A stretch of DNA of 64,000 bases from Saprospiraceae bacterium (GCA_016717145.1 JADKGD010000025.1:1-64000); one strand, 5' to 3'. Shown: positions 21,154 to 31,763, counted from the stretch's first letter. The notes: a model not told the origin generated them from the letters alone. Translations and numbers: made by a program.

Positions 21154-21495
21154 TTAATTTAGGTTAGATAATACCTGCATAACATTACGCAGTGATCGAT
21201 TCGATTTTAATTTTAGTAAAACTCTGTCTGTGACCGTTTTTCTTTTGATACCCTTTACGTCGCTTCTTTTGAAAACGACAACTTTGTCACCTTTTTGGTT
21301 GCCGATGACAGTGGCTGTTACTTTGGCATTGCTCAATACCGGCGTACCTACTTGGATACTACCATTGTTATCGACCATTAAGACCTGGTCAAAACTAACG
21401 GTGGCACCTGATTCGGCTTCTAACTGGTGGACAAAAAGGTTTTGACCTTCTGTCACTTTGAATTGCTGACCAGCTATTGTTACGATTGCAATCAT
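21154..21495 (-). CDS. rplU: 50S ribosomal protein L21
   Basis: An intact protein of 113 residues with the L21 fold: AIVTIAGQQFKVTEGQNLFV, FDQVLMVDNNGSIQVGTPVL, TATVIGNQKGDKVVVFKRSD and KGIKRKTVTDR (the usual form is RRRxGHRQ). The last 15 residues (SLRNVMQVLSNLN) are not typical and may reflect a late frame change. It is the first gene of the rplU-rpmA operon, with 12 bases between them. Confidence 0.93.
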   Translation of the reverse strand: MIAIVTIAGQQFKVTEGQNLFVHQLEAESGATVSFDQVLMVDNNGSIQVGTPVLSNAKVTATVIGNQKGDKVVVFKRSDVKGIKRKTVTDRVLLKLKSNRSLRNVMQVLSNLN

Positions 21496-21527
21496 GTGTT
21501 AAAAATTTAGTTAATTAAAAATGAGCA

Positions 21528-21535
21528 CAAAAGTA
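21528..21535 (-). promoter_or_regulatory. -7 promoter box upstream of rplU
   Basis: The minus strand reads TACTTTTG, matching TAnnTTTG, 33 bases before the L21 start codon. Confidence 0.5.
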
Positions 21536-21667
21536 AGGATAATATTTTTTTCAGACCCGATTATTATTAATTATTTTATCAAAAACATCCATAATTTTAA
21601 ATAAAAAGCCTATTATTGTTCACTTTTTGTGTTTTTGACGCTTATTTTAATATTAAAGTACTGCAAC

Positions 21668-22072
21668 ATGACCCCGGCTATCATCGAAAAACCAAAAACA
21701 ATAATTTCGGCAGACACCTTAAAATCACTGGAAAACTATACATCAACTGAAGGACAAGTCATTGTTCACGGTTATTGCAAAACAGGTGTTTCAGACATGT
21801 ATATTCGGATTTGGCCCACTACTTATTTGTACGATCAGCATTCGGACCACAGATGTGATCTGCTTTATTTTGAAAAAATCAGTGGCTTCCCTTCCTGGAC
21901 TTTGGTACCCGCTCATACAGAATTTGTGTTTACCCTTATCTTTTCGCCGTTACCTAAGTCTTGTATTCTTTTTGATCTCAAAGAAGTGATTCCACAATCC
22001 AATGGATTTTCTGTACCAAACATCTTAAGAAACTTGTCAGATGTATATTATCTGGATTTTAGTACTGAGTAA
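21668..22072 (+). CDS. Conserved hypothetical protein
   Basis: An intact protein of 134 residues from MTPAIIEKPKTII. I preferred this ATG over an upstream one because the upstream residues are not protein-like. No signal peptide or membrane segment. It contains several aromatic-rich beta segments (YIRIWPTTYLYD, SWTLVPAHTEFVFTLIFSPL). I do not recognise a domain. It is divergent from rplU and followed by two copies of a hairpin repeat. Confidence 0.6.
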   Translation: MTPAIIEKPKTIISADTLKSLENYTSTEGQVIVHGYCKTGVSDMYIRIWPTTYLYDQHSDHRCDLLYFEKISGFPSWTLVPAHTEFVFTLIFSPLPKSCILFDLKEVIPQSNGFSVPNILRNLSDVYYLDFSTE

Positions 22073-22110
22073 ATAGAAATTTGCCGATTAGGTCGATAAC
22101 GTTACAATTG

Positions 22111-22167
22111 GTTGCTACGATTTGATCGGGGAGTGCGCAGCAAGTCTTGAGCAAATCGTTATATCAT
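22111..22167. repeat. Hairpin-forming intergenic repeat, copy A
   Basis: This 57-bp unit starts GTTGCTACGATTTGATCG and ends CTTGAGCAAATCGTTATATC. CGATTTG and CAAATCG are perfect inverted arms about 27 bases apart. A second copy follows 44 bases later and a diverged third copy lies at 37712. Confidence 0.75.
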
Positions 22168-22211
22168 GCGCTCTCAATAATTGGATGATCATGATCATTG
22201 TTCATAGTTCA

Positions 22212-22267
22212 GTTGCGACGATTTGACCTAGGAGTGCGTAGCAACCCTTGAGCAAATCGTTATATCA
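22212..22267. repeat. Hairpin-forming intergenic repeat, copy B
   Basis: Same unit as copy A: GTTGCGACGATTTGACCTAG, GAGTGCGTAGCAA and CTTGAGCAAATCGTTATATC, with the arms preserved. It is followed by a low-complexity GATTGTTC run (about 22288-22318). Confidence 0.75.
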
Positions 22268-22332
22268 TTCTTTCTCATTGATCTGATTATTCGATTGTTC
22301 GGATTGTTCGATTGTTCATCGTTCCGTGTGTA

Positions 22333-23010
22333 TTATTCCATTCCCTTAGCTTTCAGCAATTTTATGATTTTGTCAGCTTTTTGATACCCATTGGTCACCA
22401 GATACAATTTGCCATCAATTTTGGCAATAAGTGCGGGAAATCCTTTAACACCCATCGAAGCTGCCAGATCAAAATCTGAATAAGCATCCATTTTTGATTG
22501 CGGGTTTTGAAATAGGGCATAAAATGCATCAGCATCAAGACCAAGATTAGCAGCTATTTTGGTGTACACATCTATGTCACCCGGATGATTATTTTCCAGG
22601 TAAAACGATTTTTGAACGGCCTGAAAATAGCTGTATTTAATCCCGGGTTTTAATTTATCTGCCACAATGATGGCCCTGCAGGCCGGTTCTGTATTGTACA
22701 TAATATCATGCTTATTCAGAATACTGAAATTAAATTTCTGACCCGATGCCTGCTGGACTTCGATCCAATGATTCCATAAGAATTCCTTCAAGTCACCCAT
22801 CGTTTCTGTACCGTCCGGCCTTAGCCCGCCCATGACCATTTCAAAGCTTGATTGCGGAAAAGCTGCCTTGATAGCATCCAGTTCAGGTGTAAATCCATAG
22901 CACCATGAACACATTGGGTCACCGATATATATGAGCGTATCGGATTGGCTTTTAATAGGTTTTACCAGGATCATAAGGCAACTTATAATAATAAAAGGAT
23001 GTGACTTCAT
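22333..23010 (-). CDS. DsbA-family (FrnE-like) thioredoxin-fold protein
   Basis: An intact protein of 225 residues. It has a signal peptide (FIIISCLMILVKPIKSQ), then IYIGDPMCSWCYGFTPEL with a CxxC active site. The helical insertion has YFQAVQKSFYLENNHPGDID, and the cis-proline loop is VKGFPALIAKIDG. This is the DsbA/FrnE branch, likely a periplasmic thiol-disulfide oxidoreductase. It starts ten bases after the namZ stop and is probably co-transcribed with it. Confidence 0.88.
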   Translation of the reverse strand: MKSHPFIIISCLMILVKPIKSQSDTLIYIGDPMCSWCYGFTPELDAIKAAFPQSSFEMVMGGLRPDGTETMGDLKEFLWNHWIEVQQASGQKFNFSILNKHDIMYNTEPACRAIIVADKLKPGIKYSYFQAVQKSFYLENNHPGDIDVYTKIAANLGLDADAFYALFQNPQSKMDAYSDFDLAASMGVKGFPALIAKIDGKLYLVTNGYQKADKIIKLLKAKGME

Positions 23011-23019
23011 GTGTTGTGA

Positions 23020-24227
23020 TTATCTGTAAATCAGATACTTGGATCTTATTACTGCAAATTTATCCAGACCGGCTTGCCATGTTTTTCTGATCTCATCTTC
23101 TTTCAGGCCGGACAATATCTGTTTCCTGAGTTTGTCAGAGCCAGCAAGTTTATCGATAAAATTGTTATCCAGGAAAAATTTTTCTTTGATTGATGACATT
23201 TTTTGGTAATAGTCAATAAGGTAAGAAATGTTCAGTTTTTTTGTGTGAATGATGCTGCCTGTGGTTACTTTACTAAGATCTGACCCATAACATTTTTGAC
23301 CGCTTAAAGGTGGATCTTTCGCACCTTCATTTGGCTCGGGAATAAAGGAAAAATCTGATGTAAGTTTTGGATGTCCGATCACTTGAAACTGCTTGTTTGT
23401 GCCCCGTCCGAGACTCAATGTTGTTCCTTCAAAAAACAAATGGAAGGGTATAACAAAACTGAGCGAATATTTGGAAGATTGGGACTGGGTTTTACCGGTA
23501 ATTCATAATAGGTATTGTGGTTATAGTTTTTGTTTTCGATGACAGTCAAATTACATTTGGCCTTTGATGGTAACCAGCCTTCTCCATTGATCATTTTGGC
23601 ATATTCGCCTATAGTCATTCCGTACACCACGGGTACAGCATGCATACCAATAAAGGAGGTAAATGCTGTATCGAGCACAGGTCCGTCCACATAATATCCA
23701 TTTGGATTAGGACGATCCAGGACGATCAATGGCTTGTTTCCTTCAGCACATGCCTCCATGATGTAATGCAACGTTGATATATAAGTATAAAACCGAACAC
23801 CGACATCCTGAATGTCGAAGACTACTATATCAATATCAGCAAGTTCTTCCGCACTTGGTTTTTTCTTTTTTCCATATAGCGATATAATCGGGAGTCCGGT
23901 GCCTGAATCTCTGAAATCACTTACCTTTTCTCCTGCATCAGCCTTGCCCCTGAAACCATGTTCAGGCGCAAAAACAACTTTAATATCAATACCTAGTTTA
24001 AGCAATGAATCTACGAGATGTATATCTTTAACCATGCTGGTTTGATTGACTACCAAAGCCACTCGTTTGCCTTTCAGCATGGGTTGGTATACAGCGACTC
24101 TCTCTGCACCCGTAATGACAGATGCAGTATCAATTACGGTATTAAAAGTCTGATGACCTGTATGTTGTTGTTCGGGTTGACATGTTGTAAGCGCTATTAC
24201 GAGCACACTATAAAACCAAATGTACAT
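23020..24227 (-). CDS. namZ: DUF1343 / NamZ-type exo-beta-N-acetylmuramidase
   Basis: About 400 residues, starting with a lipobox-like leader (VLVIALTTC). Conserved DUF1343 segments are KRVALVVNQTSMV, VVFAPEHGFRGKADAGEKV, IVVFDIQDVGVRFYTYISTL and LIVLDRPNPNGYYVDGPVLD. The Rossmann-like N-domain is followed by a C-domain. Characterised NamZ enzymes remove MurNAc from peptidoglycan ends. One frame change near 23440 separates the last 135 residues. It lies 27 bases downstream of a DUF4884 lipoprotein gene and ten upstream of a DsbA-like gene, suggesting an envelope-related operon. Confidence 0.88.
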
Positions 24228-24253
24228 ATATTATTAATCTATAATATTTGAAA

Positions 24254-24526
24254 TTATTTTTTTCGGGTTTTTCTTGAAGTTGTATTTTGAATGGTTCTCA
24301 AACTGTCTGATTTGTACGTGACATTGCCATCGCAGTTTGTAAAATATACCGGATTTTGACCATCAAAAAATCTGTACACTTTACAGCCTTCATGCTCAAA
24401 TAAGTACGAGACTTCATATTCCTTATTATTTTCTGTTGAAACAGTATAAATGGGTTTTCTGTAACATGAATATATACCAAATAAACCCAATAAAATACAA
24501 AAATTTATATGCGTGGATATCTTCAT
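24254..24526 (-). CDS. DUF4884 family small lipoprotein
   Basis: An intact protein of 90 residues with a leader ending in a lipobox-like IYSC. The conserved core is EYEVSYLFEHEGCKVYRFFD followed by YFTNCDGNVTY, as in DUF4884 proteins of unknown function. The tail is basic (TSRKTRKK). It is first in the DUF4884-namZ-dsbA group. Confidence 0.75.
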   Translation of the reverse strand: MKISTHINFCILLGLFGIYSCYRKPIYTVSTENNKEYEVSYLFEHEGCKVYRFFDGQNPVYFTNCDGNVTYKSDSLRTIQNTTSRKTRKK

Positions 24527-24796
24527 ATGATTAAATTTAAGGCGAATTTACAAAAATCAAAACAACAAGCAAAAACAAAGTATGTCATTTAACTTAATAT
24601 TACGAAATAATTAATTTAATGTACTTTTAATGTCAAATGATAACATATATTATAGTTATTATATATTTATAAAATAACAATATATTTTTTATTCCGTGTA
24701 TAGCGTTTGGCTGCCTGGCGTCTCATCTTTCAAAAGTGATTTGATAAAAGATCATGGTTTTTATAGCGTCTTAATTCTTTAACGAAAACTAATATT

Positions 24797-24804
24797 TATC
24801 TTTG
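24797..24804 (+). promoter_or_regulatory. -7 promoter box upstream of aminotransferase
   Basis: TATCTTTG matches TAnnTTTG and lies 17 bases before the ATG at 24821. Confidence 0.45.
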
Positions 24805-24820
24805 TTCTCTATTATTAGAA

Positions 24821-26050
24821 ATGGATTATTATAACATCTCTAAACACATTTGTATTGTCCATCAGAACATTATTTCTAGATCACGTAGCACAAACCAGTG
24901 ATGTGCCTATGGGGCTTGAAGTTAGCCATGCTTCAGGTATGTATATTTATAGCACAGACGGCAAAAAATACCTTGACTTTAATTCGGGCATTTCAGTCAG
25001 TTCTTTGGGTCATTGTCATCCGGAAGTGGTGGCGGCCATTCACCAACAATCCTCTGCTTACCTTCATACCATGGTATATGGTGAACACATTCAAGCACCA
25101 CAAGTGGAATATGCAACCTTGTTGGCTAAAGTATTAAATAACGGATTGGATGCCACTTATTTTGTCAATTGTGGCACTGAAGCCGTAGAAGCGGCAATAA
25201 AACTGGCCAGAAAATATACCGGAAGAACTGAAATAATATCTTGCGCGGGGGCATATCACGGCAGCACACTTGGCGCAGAGAGTCTTAGGAGCGATACATC
25301 TTACACCAGAAATTTTTTACCCGGCATACCTGACGTGCGCCATATATCTTTCAATGATGAAACCCAACTAAGCAGAATTACAGAGCGAACTGCCTGTATC
25401 ATCCTCGAACCTGTACAGGCCGAAGGTGGCATCATCTCACCCAAAGATGACTACCTTAAAAAGTCAGAAAACGATGTAATGAGACAGGGACACTAATGAT
25501 ATTAGATGAGATTCAGACGGGATTTGGCCGTACAGGATATATTTTTGCCCATCAAAAGTATGACGTAATACCTGATATCCTATTGATAGCCAAGGCCATG
25601 GGTGGTGGCATGCCTATAGGTGGCCTGGTAGCAAAAAAGGAAGTCATGATGACATTGGCCAGAAATCCTATGCTCGGCCACATCACCACATTCGGCGGTC
25701 ATCCGGTATGTGTTGCAGCAGCATTAGCCACGTTAAAGGTATTATTAAGGGAAGATCACATTTGTAGCGTATCCGCAAAAGAAGCTTTATTTCATAAATT
25801 GTTGATTCACCCATTAATCAAAGAAGTGAGATCATCCGGGCTTATGATAGGCGTAGAACTTTGTGAAACAAAATACCTGACGCCATTGATAGATCAGGTT
25901 ATAGCCAATGGGGTATTGATAGATTATTTTTTATTTAACAGTGCTTCTTTCAGGATAGCGCCACCGCTTGTTATTAGTGAAGATGAAATTAGTTTGGGAG
26001 TTTCTGTTATTTTAAAAGCTTTGGATGATATTAAACAAAGGATTACATGA
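24821..26050 (+). CDS. Class III PLP-dependent aminotransferase (acetylornithine aminotransferase-like)
   Basis: A cytoplasmic fold-type I aminotransferase of about 400 residues. Visible features are YLDFNSGISVSSLGHCHPEV, the PLP phosphate-binding region VNCGTEAVEAAIKLAR, GAYHGSTLGAESLR, the aspartate of ILDEIQTGFGRTG and the Schiff-base lysine in LLIAKAMGGGMPIGG. One break near 25475 and one near the start are needed. The ATG at 24821 follows a promoter box; a TTG at 24855 is the in-frame alternative. Likely substrates are acetylornithine or another omega-amino compound. It overlaps the next gene by four bases, so the two are coupled. Confidence 0.85.
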
Positions 26051-26727
26051 AACAATCACGTTTTAAATCTTTATTAAGCTATATTACAGAGATGCATATC
26101 GAAACTATTTCATCTGACTATAATGAAGCGCTTCATGTCCTGTTAAAAAATGGGCAGTATCAGCTGTGTACTGCCAATGCAATCTATAGTTATGGCGACA
26201 AATATGGAAATTTTAGTGGGACTTTCGATCAGATCGACCTTGATCGTACGGTCATTCAAAATGTACTTCTCCTCGGTTTTGGCCTGGGTAGTATACCATA
26301 TATGCTCGAAAAAAAATTCGGCAAATTATATTCTTATACCGGCATTGAAATTGACGAAGCCATTATTTATCTGGCTTCAAAATATGTTTTGGATGAATTG
26401 AAGGCTGATATTCAACTGATTCAGGCAAACGCTGATAATTTTATTATGCAGGCCAGTTCAAGATACGATATGATTTGTATTGATATTTTTGTGGATGATA
26501 GGATACCGGATGTGTTTCTGGATATTGATTTTTTATATGATGCCCAGGACAATCTTGCACCAAATGGATTTATTATCTTTAACCATCTTGCATATAATAA
26601 AAGTGATAAGAAGGCAGCTGATGACTATTATACCAATGTATTTGAAAAGGTATTTCCCAATGGAGCAAGCCTGAAAATAAAAGGCAATTGTATGATGATC
26701 AGTGATAAATCAATTCTCAGGAAATAA
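26047..26727 (+). CDS. Spermidine-synthase-like SAM-dependent transferase
   Basis: An intact protein of 226 residues. The Rossmann core has NVLLLGFGLGSIPYML, acidic YTGIEIDEAIIYLA, IQLIQANADNFI and YDMICIDIFVDDRIPD. This is the spermidine synthase / polyamine aminopropyltransferase-like fold, as found in many uncharacterised methyltransferases. The ATGA overlap with the aminotransferase indicates coupled translation, and a role in modified amino acid or polyamine metabolism is possible. A membrane domain is absent. Confidence 0.8.
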   Translation: MKQSRFKSLLSYITEMHIETISSDYNEALHVLLKNGQYQLCTANAIYSYGDKYGNFSGTFDQIDLDRTVIQNVLLLGFGLGSIPYMLEKKFGKLYSYTGIEIDEAIIYLASKYVLDELKADIQLIQANADNFIMQASSRYDMICIDIFVDDRIPDVFLDIDFLYDAQDNLAPNGFIIFNHLAYNKSDKKAADDYYTNVFEKVFPNGASLKIKGNCMMISDKSILRK

Positions 26728-26938
26728 TTCGGGTTTAAGCCACCCTCAAGTCAAAAATAGCATTTTGGCTATAAAATAATTAAAATTTTCCTCCGCAATG
26801 ATCTTGGATAAGTCGATGTAATACACGCATTGGTCTGTATCTTTTGAAACTATGAAACTAAAATAACTTATTTTTCGTCAATTTGGTGTTGTTCAATCAA
26901 CATAAGTTTATTAAAATAGAAAAACATAAAGTTTAATC

Positions 26939-27169
26939 ATGACAAATAGTGTAAAAAACAATCGATGTGAAAGAGAAAATCATTTTAGTACCATCAGAGA
27001 AAACAGAAAATTAAGGCTTATTGAACCTGATTACAATGTGGGTCTCAGAAATTTCAGGTACGCTGAAAATACAAACCAAAAAAATAAGCCCACACCAGCT
27101 GAAGTATTTGTCAGGGTTTTTCCCTGGGCCATTGCTGGCTTGACCGTGGTGTTGGCTATTTTGTTATAG
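26939..27169 (+). CDS. Small single-span membrane protein
   Basis: An intact protein of 76 residues. The N-terminal 55 residues are charged and polar; the C-terminus is a single hydrophobic helix (VFPWAIAGLTVVLAILL), so it is probably tail-anchored. No family recognised. Confidence 0.55.
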   Translation: MTNSVKNNRCERENHFSTIRENRKLRLIEPDYNVGLRNFRYAENTNQKNKPTPAEVFVRVFPWAIAGLTVVLAILL

Positions 27170-27260
27170 AGGTAGACGAATGACGAATTGTGTTAAGCGA
27201 ACTTTGAACCATGAAATTGGAACCACGGGTGGCACACGAAAAAGATCTTGACCTTTTTTT

Positions 27261-28592
27261 TTATTTTTTCTTTTGACCTCTGGTCTTTTTTTTGCCGTAC
27301 TTAGCCATCATTTTGTCCGTATGCCTTACCTTGATGTTGACCTTTTTATTTTTTGCCTTCTTTTCCTGAAAAGCGCTGCTGTCATCCTTTACCTTAGGTA
27401 ATTTACCCAGGATGTTTTTCATTTGAATTTTGGGGATTTCAGCATCCGTTAATTCCGTCGAGATCACCAGATCATCAGGAAGTTCTGTAATGGGAACAAT
27501 AAATTTCATTAAGTCCTGGATGTCATCGAGATAGTCGAGTTCCAGATCGGATACGAGTGAAATAGATTCTCCTTTTTTATCAGCCCGTCCTGTCCGCCCG
27601 ATACGATGTACATAGTTTTGGGGTTCGTCGGGAAGGTCAAAATTAATAACATGTGAAACATCTTCAATATCGAGTCCACGTGCAATAATATCTGTTGCGA
27701 TGAGCATTCTGAAGCTGCCATCCTGAAACTTGTTTACAGCGTTAAATCTGAAATTCTGATCCTTATTGGAATGTATTACGCCTGTTTTGTCCGGATATTT
27801 TTCAGAAATATTTGTATATAATTCATCAGCCAATGCTTTTGTAGACACAAAAATAAGGATTTTTGTCATGTCCGCTCTTTTAGCCAGCAGCAATTCCAGG
27901 AGATTGATTTTTGTATTGAAGTTGGGTACTCTGTATAATACCTGATTAATATTTGTCAATGGCGAACCGGATGGCGCTGCTTCTATTTTTTCAGGACTGT
28001 TGAAATATTCACTGATGAGCATTTCCACATCTTCTGTAATAGTCGCTGAAAACATCAGATTCTGTCTTTTCTCAGGCAATAATTCCATGATGTGTTTCAG
28101 TTGAGACCGAAATCCCAGATTAAGCATTTCGTCCACTTCATCTATGACCAATTTTTTTATAATTTTAAGATTTAAAGCACCATGATACCCAAGATCAAGC
28201 AATCTGCCTGGCGTGCCGACAAGTATATCAAGTCCCTCTGCAATTTCTGCTGCCTGTGTATTTAAGTTGGTACCTCCATATACACCCTTAACAACTGCAC
28301 TGGTATATTTTGTCAATTCCTCCCCCTGTCCGACAACCTGAACTACCAGTTCGCGTGTAGGAACAATAATGAGAATCTGTGGATGCCTCAACTTGCTGAA
28401 GGTCCACATTTTGAGCAATGGCAGGAGATAAGCAATGGTTTTGCCGGTACCCGTCTGGGCAATGCCCTGTACATCCCGACCTGACATGATCACTGAAAAT
28501 GCCTTTGCCTGAATGGTCGTTGGCTTGGTATAGCCGGCATCATCCAGTGCATTCCATAAAGGGTTGCTAAGGTTAAGATCTCTGAAAGTCAT
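27261..28592 (-). CDS. DEAD-box RNA helicase with DEVD Walker B
   Basis: An intact protein of 443 residues. Q motif TKPTTIQ, motif I AQTGTGKT, Ia PTRELVVQV, Ib TPGRLLD, motif II DEVD in place of DEAD, motif III SAT, motif V ARGLDIEDVSHVINFD and motif VI HRIGRTGR are all visible. A lysine-rich tail (KKKTRGQKKK) follows, as in helicases that bind ribosomal RNA. Likely a cold- or ribosome-assembly-type RNA helicase. It is one of few long genes here with no frame break. A promoter box lies just upstream. Confidence 0.93.
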   Translation of the reverse strand: MTFRDLNLSNPLWNALDDAGYTKPTTIQAKAFSVIMSGRDVQGIAQTGTGKTIAYLLPLLKMWTFSKLRHPQILIIVPTRELVVQVVGQGEELTKYTSAVVKGVYGGTNLNTQAAEIAEGLDILVGTPGRLLDLGYHGALNLKIIKKLVIDEVDEMLNLGFRSQLKHIMELLPEKRQNLMFSATITEDVEMLISEYFNSPEKIEAAPSGSPLTNINQVLYRVPNFNTKINLLELLLAKRADMTKILIFVSTKALADELYTNISEKYPDKTGVIHSNKDQNFRFNAVNKFQDGSFRMLIATDIIARGLDIEDVSHVINFDLPDEPQNYVHRIGRTGRADKKGESISLVSDLELDYLDDIQDLMKFIVPITELPDDLVISTELTDAEIPKIQMKNILGKLPKVKDDSSAFQEKKAKNKKVNIKVRHTDKMMAKYGKKKTRGQKKK

Positions 28593-28616
28593 ATTTTTTT
28601 ATAAACAAATAAGGAC

Positions 28617-28624
28617 CAAAGGTA
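28617..28624 (-). promoter_or_regulatory. -7 promoter box upstream of DEAD-box helicase
   Basis: The minus strand reads TACCTTTG (TAnnTTTG), 24 bases before the start codon. Confidence 0.5.
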
Positions 28625-28683
28625 GTCATTTTGAAAGAAGAAAAATGAACAAAGAACGATGAAGTATGAATATAATATTACAC

Positions 28684-28800
28684 AAATAATTATAGCCAGA
28701 CTCCAGGGCATGCGGGCTCATTCCTTATAAGGACGCCCCAGGAAAACCTCCTATCAGGGGCTGTCCCTTCAGGGGCGGGGTAAATAAGGAAATAATCCAT
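28684..28800. repeat. GC-rich palindromic intergenic segment
   Basis: About 115 bases much richer in GC than the surroundings, with CCTTATAAGG and several GGGGC/GCCCC blocks (for example GACGCCCC and CAGGGGCTGTCCC). It has an open minus-strand frame (PEGTAPDRRFSWGVLIRNEP) that I regard as incidental. It looks like a small dispersed repeat, but no second copy is in this window. Confidence 0.35.
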
Positions 28801-28939
28801 CCAAACAAATTCTAAAAGTATGTTTAACTCGTCTTCATAATTTTCCTTAAAGTAGTGCAATATATTATACGCATAACGATGAATGATTTGATGATGATGA
28901 ATTATAACATGCAATCCATTATGAAGTCTTAAAAAGACC

Positions 28940-31763
28940 CTAACCATAAGTCAAAAAGAATTCAGTAAGATTGGCATCAAAAGGCAGTCCCAGCTTTTTT
29001 CGTAGTCGATACCTTTTATTCTCCAGCCCTCTGAGCGAGATATTAAAAAGTGGTGCTATTTCTTTTGATGAAAGATTCATTTTTAAATAAGCTGCAAGTC
29101 TCATATCAGCCGCAGTTAATTCCGGAAATGCTGCTTTTATTTTTTTAAGAAATACATCATGTACCTGGTTAAAATTTGATTCAAAAAGATTTTTATCTTC
29201 TTTTATAGTCATATTTTCATTGATAATTTTCATTAGATTTTGAAAATCTTTTGTCGTCAAAGTATGATCTCCGGTTTTACGCACATCTATTAGCTCGTTT
29301 TTAATTTCGTTAAGCAACTCGTTTTTTTGGATGAGGTGCATGGTGGTATTGGCCAATTCTTTACTTTTGGACAAATTGTCCTCGATTAGTCTGTCATTTT
29401 CAATTTCTATTTTATGTTCGCGCAACAACCGTTGATTTTCCAGTTCGAGTTTTACTTTTTCTTCATAAAGTTTTTTATTAAAATATTTTTTAGCAAATAA
29501 TATGGAACAAATAGCTGCCAAAAAGTAAAAGATCAACGCCTTTAAACTATTGTACCAGGGTTTTAATACTGTAAATTGCAAAGGATTTAAAGTGGTATGC
29601 CCCTTATTTGATTTGATCATTAGTGTATATTGACCTGATTTAAGGTTGGAAATCTCAATAAAAGAAGGGTCTTTAACTTCCTGCCATTTGTCCGCATTTT
29701 TATCTAAACTATAGGTAAAAATATTATTATTGTCAAATGTTGGTTGATGAAAATAAATGACAAAACTATTATCGGCATGAGGAATTTCGATGGACTTAAT
29801 ATTTGTTAATCCAAAACAATTTCCCGATTGTTTAAATATTATTTTATCAAGCTCAATAGGTATTTTATATGCTTCGGTTGCTTTGGGTATAATTTTTTTA
29901 CCAAATGCATAACCCTCATCAAGGCAATAAATGATCTGATCACCAAAGCGTGAAATATTGTGATAATCTTTATTTAATGCATATCGAATAGTGCGTACAT
30001 GCTGCCCGGTTTTTTCATATATGCCAAAACTATCAGTATACACTTTATAAAAATTAGTCTCATCAATAGCTCTGAATAAAAACGGTAATTTTGAGGTATT
30101 TAAATTTTGATCGATAGTGAATACATCATTCTGATGATCATAAAAAATACTGTTGACCGGATGAGTTTATAATAATTTTATGATTATAAATGTGCAATTC
30201 AGGACTGAAGTCTTCTGACAAACCTTCATTTTTCGCATATGCTTTTATATTTATTATTTTTTTAAAGTCTTTATCTGCCCGCAATTTTAACAATCCTGTA
30301 TTCGGCCCGACAACCCATATATTTGTGTCTTTGTCGATAACAAATTTTTTGACAGGATCATTATATCCTTCTACCCTATGAGAAAATTTCCATTCGCCAT
30401 CATGGATCAAAACTATTAGCCCTGTATACGTACCTTGAAGTATGGCTTTTGGTTTTTGAGGAGAAATAAATTCAGAATGCCAACCGCCTGTCACAGATGA
30501 GATTTTATTTGCCACGGCTCCCTTGATGATAAAGCTGCCTTCATTATGGCCACAAAGCAGGCTTGAGTTAAGTGTTTTTAATTGCCAGACTTGCCCTTGT
30601 GAGCCCTTAACAAGTCTAAAATCCATATGATTTTCAGGGTTTTTATTGTTTTTTTGATTGTAATAATAAACACCCTGATTTGTGCCAAGATATAAAATCG
30701 AATCCAAAATAGCTGAGGAGTATACAGTACCTAAATTTCCTTTATGATCAAAGTAAACAAGCATGTCATCATTCATATTTATTTTTCCAATTCCTTTATC
30801 AAGTCCAAGCCAGACATTTTTATCCATATCTTCAAATATGGAGAGTATGGTATTGTTCTGAAGTCCGTTTGATGTATTAATATGATAGAGTAAAGACCCG
30901 TCTGATTTAAATATTAAAACGCCGTCGCGTATGGATCCAAAAAACAGATCTCCTTTTTTGCTCAAAAGCGCTTTATTGATTTGAATTTCGGAAAAATAAT
31001 TTTTTAAAGATGGGTTCCATTCTGTAATATTACCTTTTTGTATAAGGTAAATGCCATTTGAATTGGTCGTAACCATAAGGCCATCTTTATTATATGGGAG
31101 TATGCCTGTTACAGTTTTACCCTTAAAAAAACCCGATCCGGGTAGTGGTTGAATGGAATGATCAGTTTTTAGTTCGTACAGCCCGTAATCTAAAGCTTGA
31201 AAAATCAATCTTTCGCCAACATTATGCAAAAACATGATGCTTCCAGGCAAAGGAATTTTATGAACTGTTATTCCATCATATACTAGTAACAGCGAAAATG
31301 ACTGAAAATAAATTTTACCATTAAACGTTATAATGTGCCAGATTTCTTCTTTAATAATGGCATCATCTTTAAATTTTTTACTTAAGGAATGATATGTTAA
31401 ATCTGAACATTGGTTTTTGACCCAATACCCAAATTCACCATAAGCACCTGTATAAATTCGATCGCCGACAACAGCCGTTGATCTGATTATTTTATTGTTA
31501 AGCCTGTCAAGATTCCACTGATTGCCATTAAAGCTTAGCAAACCACTGGTGTTTGCAAAATGTATGGTCCTGTCTGATGATTGAGCTATATCCCAGTTTT
31601 GTTGATGTGCTTTGTAGTCTGAAACCCTGTAATAGTTGACAGGAGGCGTGTGTTGGCTAAAACTTTTATTATTTAGTACAACCAAAAAAATAAAACCGAA
31701 ACATAATAGTCTCAACACAACAATGATTTGGATATGATCAATGACAAAAGTAAAAATATTCAT
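28940..31763 (-). CDS. Two-component-regulator-propeller / Y_Y_Y / LuxR-type transcriptional regulator
   Basis: A membrane one-component regulator of about 940 residues. It has an N-terminal hydrophobic leader and a long periplasmic beta-propeller with Reg_prop repeats (ILSIFEDMDKNVWLGLDKGI). A Y_Y_Y domain follows (FTYSLDKNADKWQEV, LKSGQYTLMIKSNKG), then one membrane helix (ALIFYFLAAICSILFAKKYF) and a cytoplasmic coiled coil. A LuxR-like helix-turn-helix closes it (ADMRLAAYLKMNLSSKEIAP, GLENKRYRLRKKLGL). One break near 30090 splits it. Such Bacteroidota regulators sense extracellular signals, often polysaccharides, and bind DNA directly. No obvious target operon adjoins. Confidence 0.87.

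Noticed and set aside
1..26000. Wholesale pseudogenisation of the left half
   Set aside because: The breaks are mostly single-base, motifs remain intact across them, and essential ribosomal genes are affected too, so error is the simpler explanation for most.
28690..28947. Minus-strand open frame of 85 codons next to the LuxR-type regulator
   Set aside because: Half of it is the GC-rich palindromic segment and the rest is AT-rich spacer; no start signal or domain.
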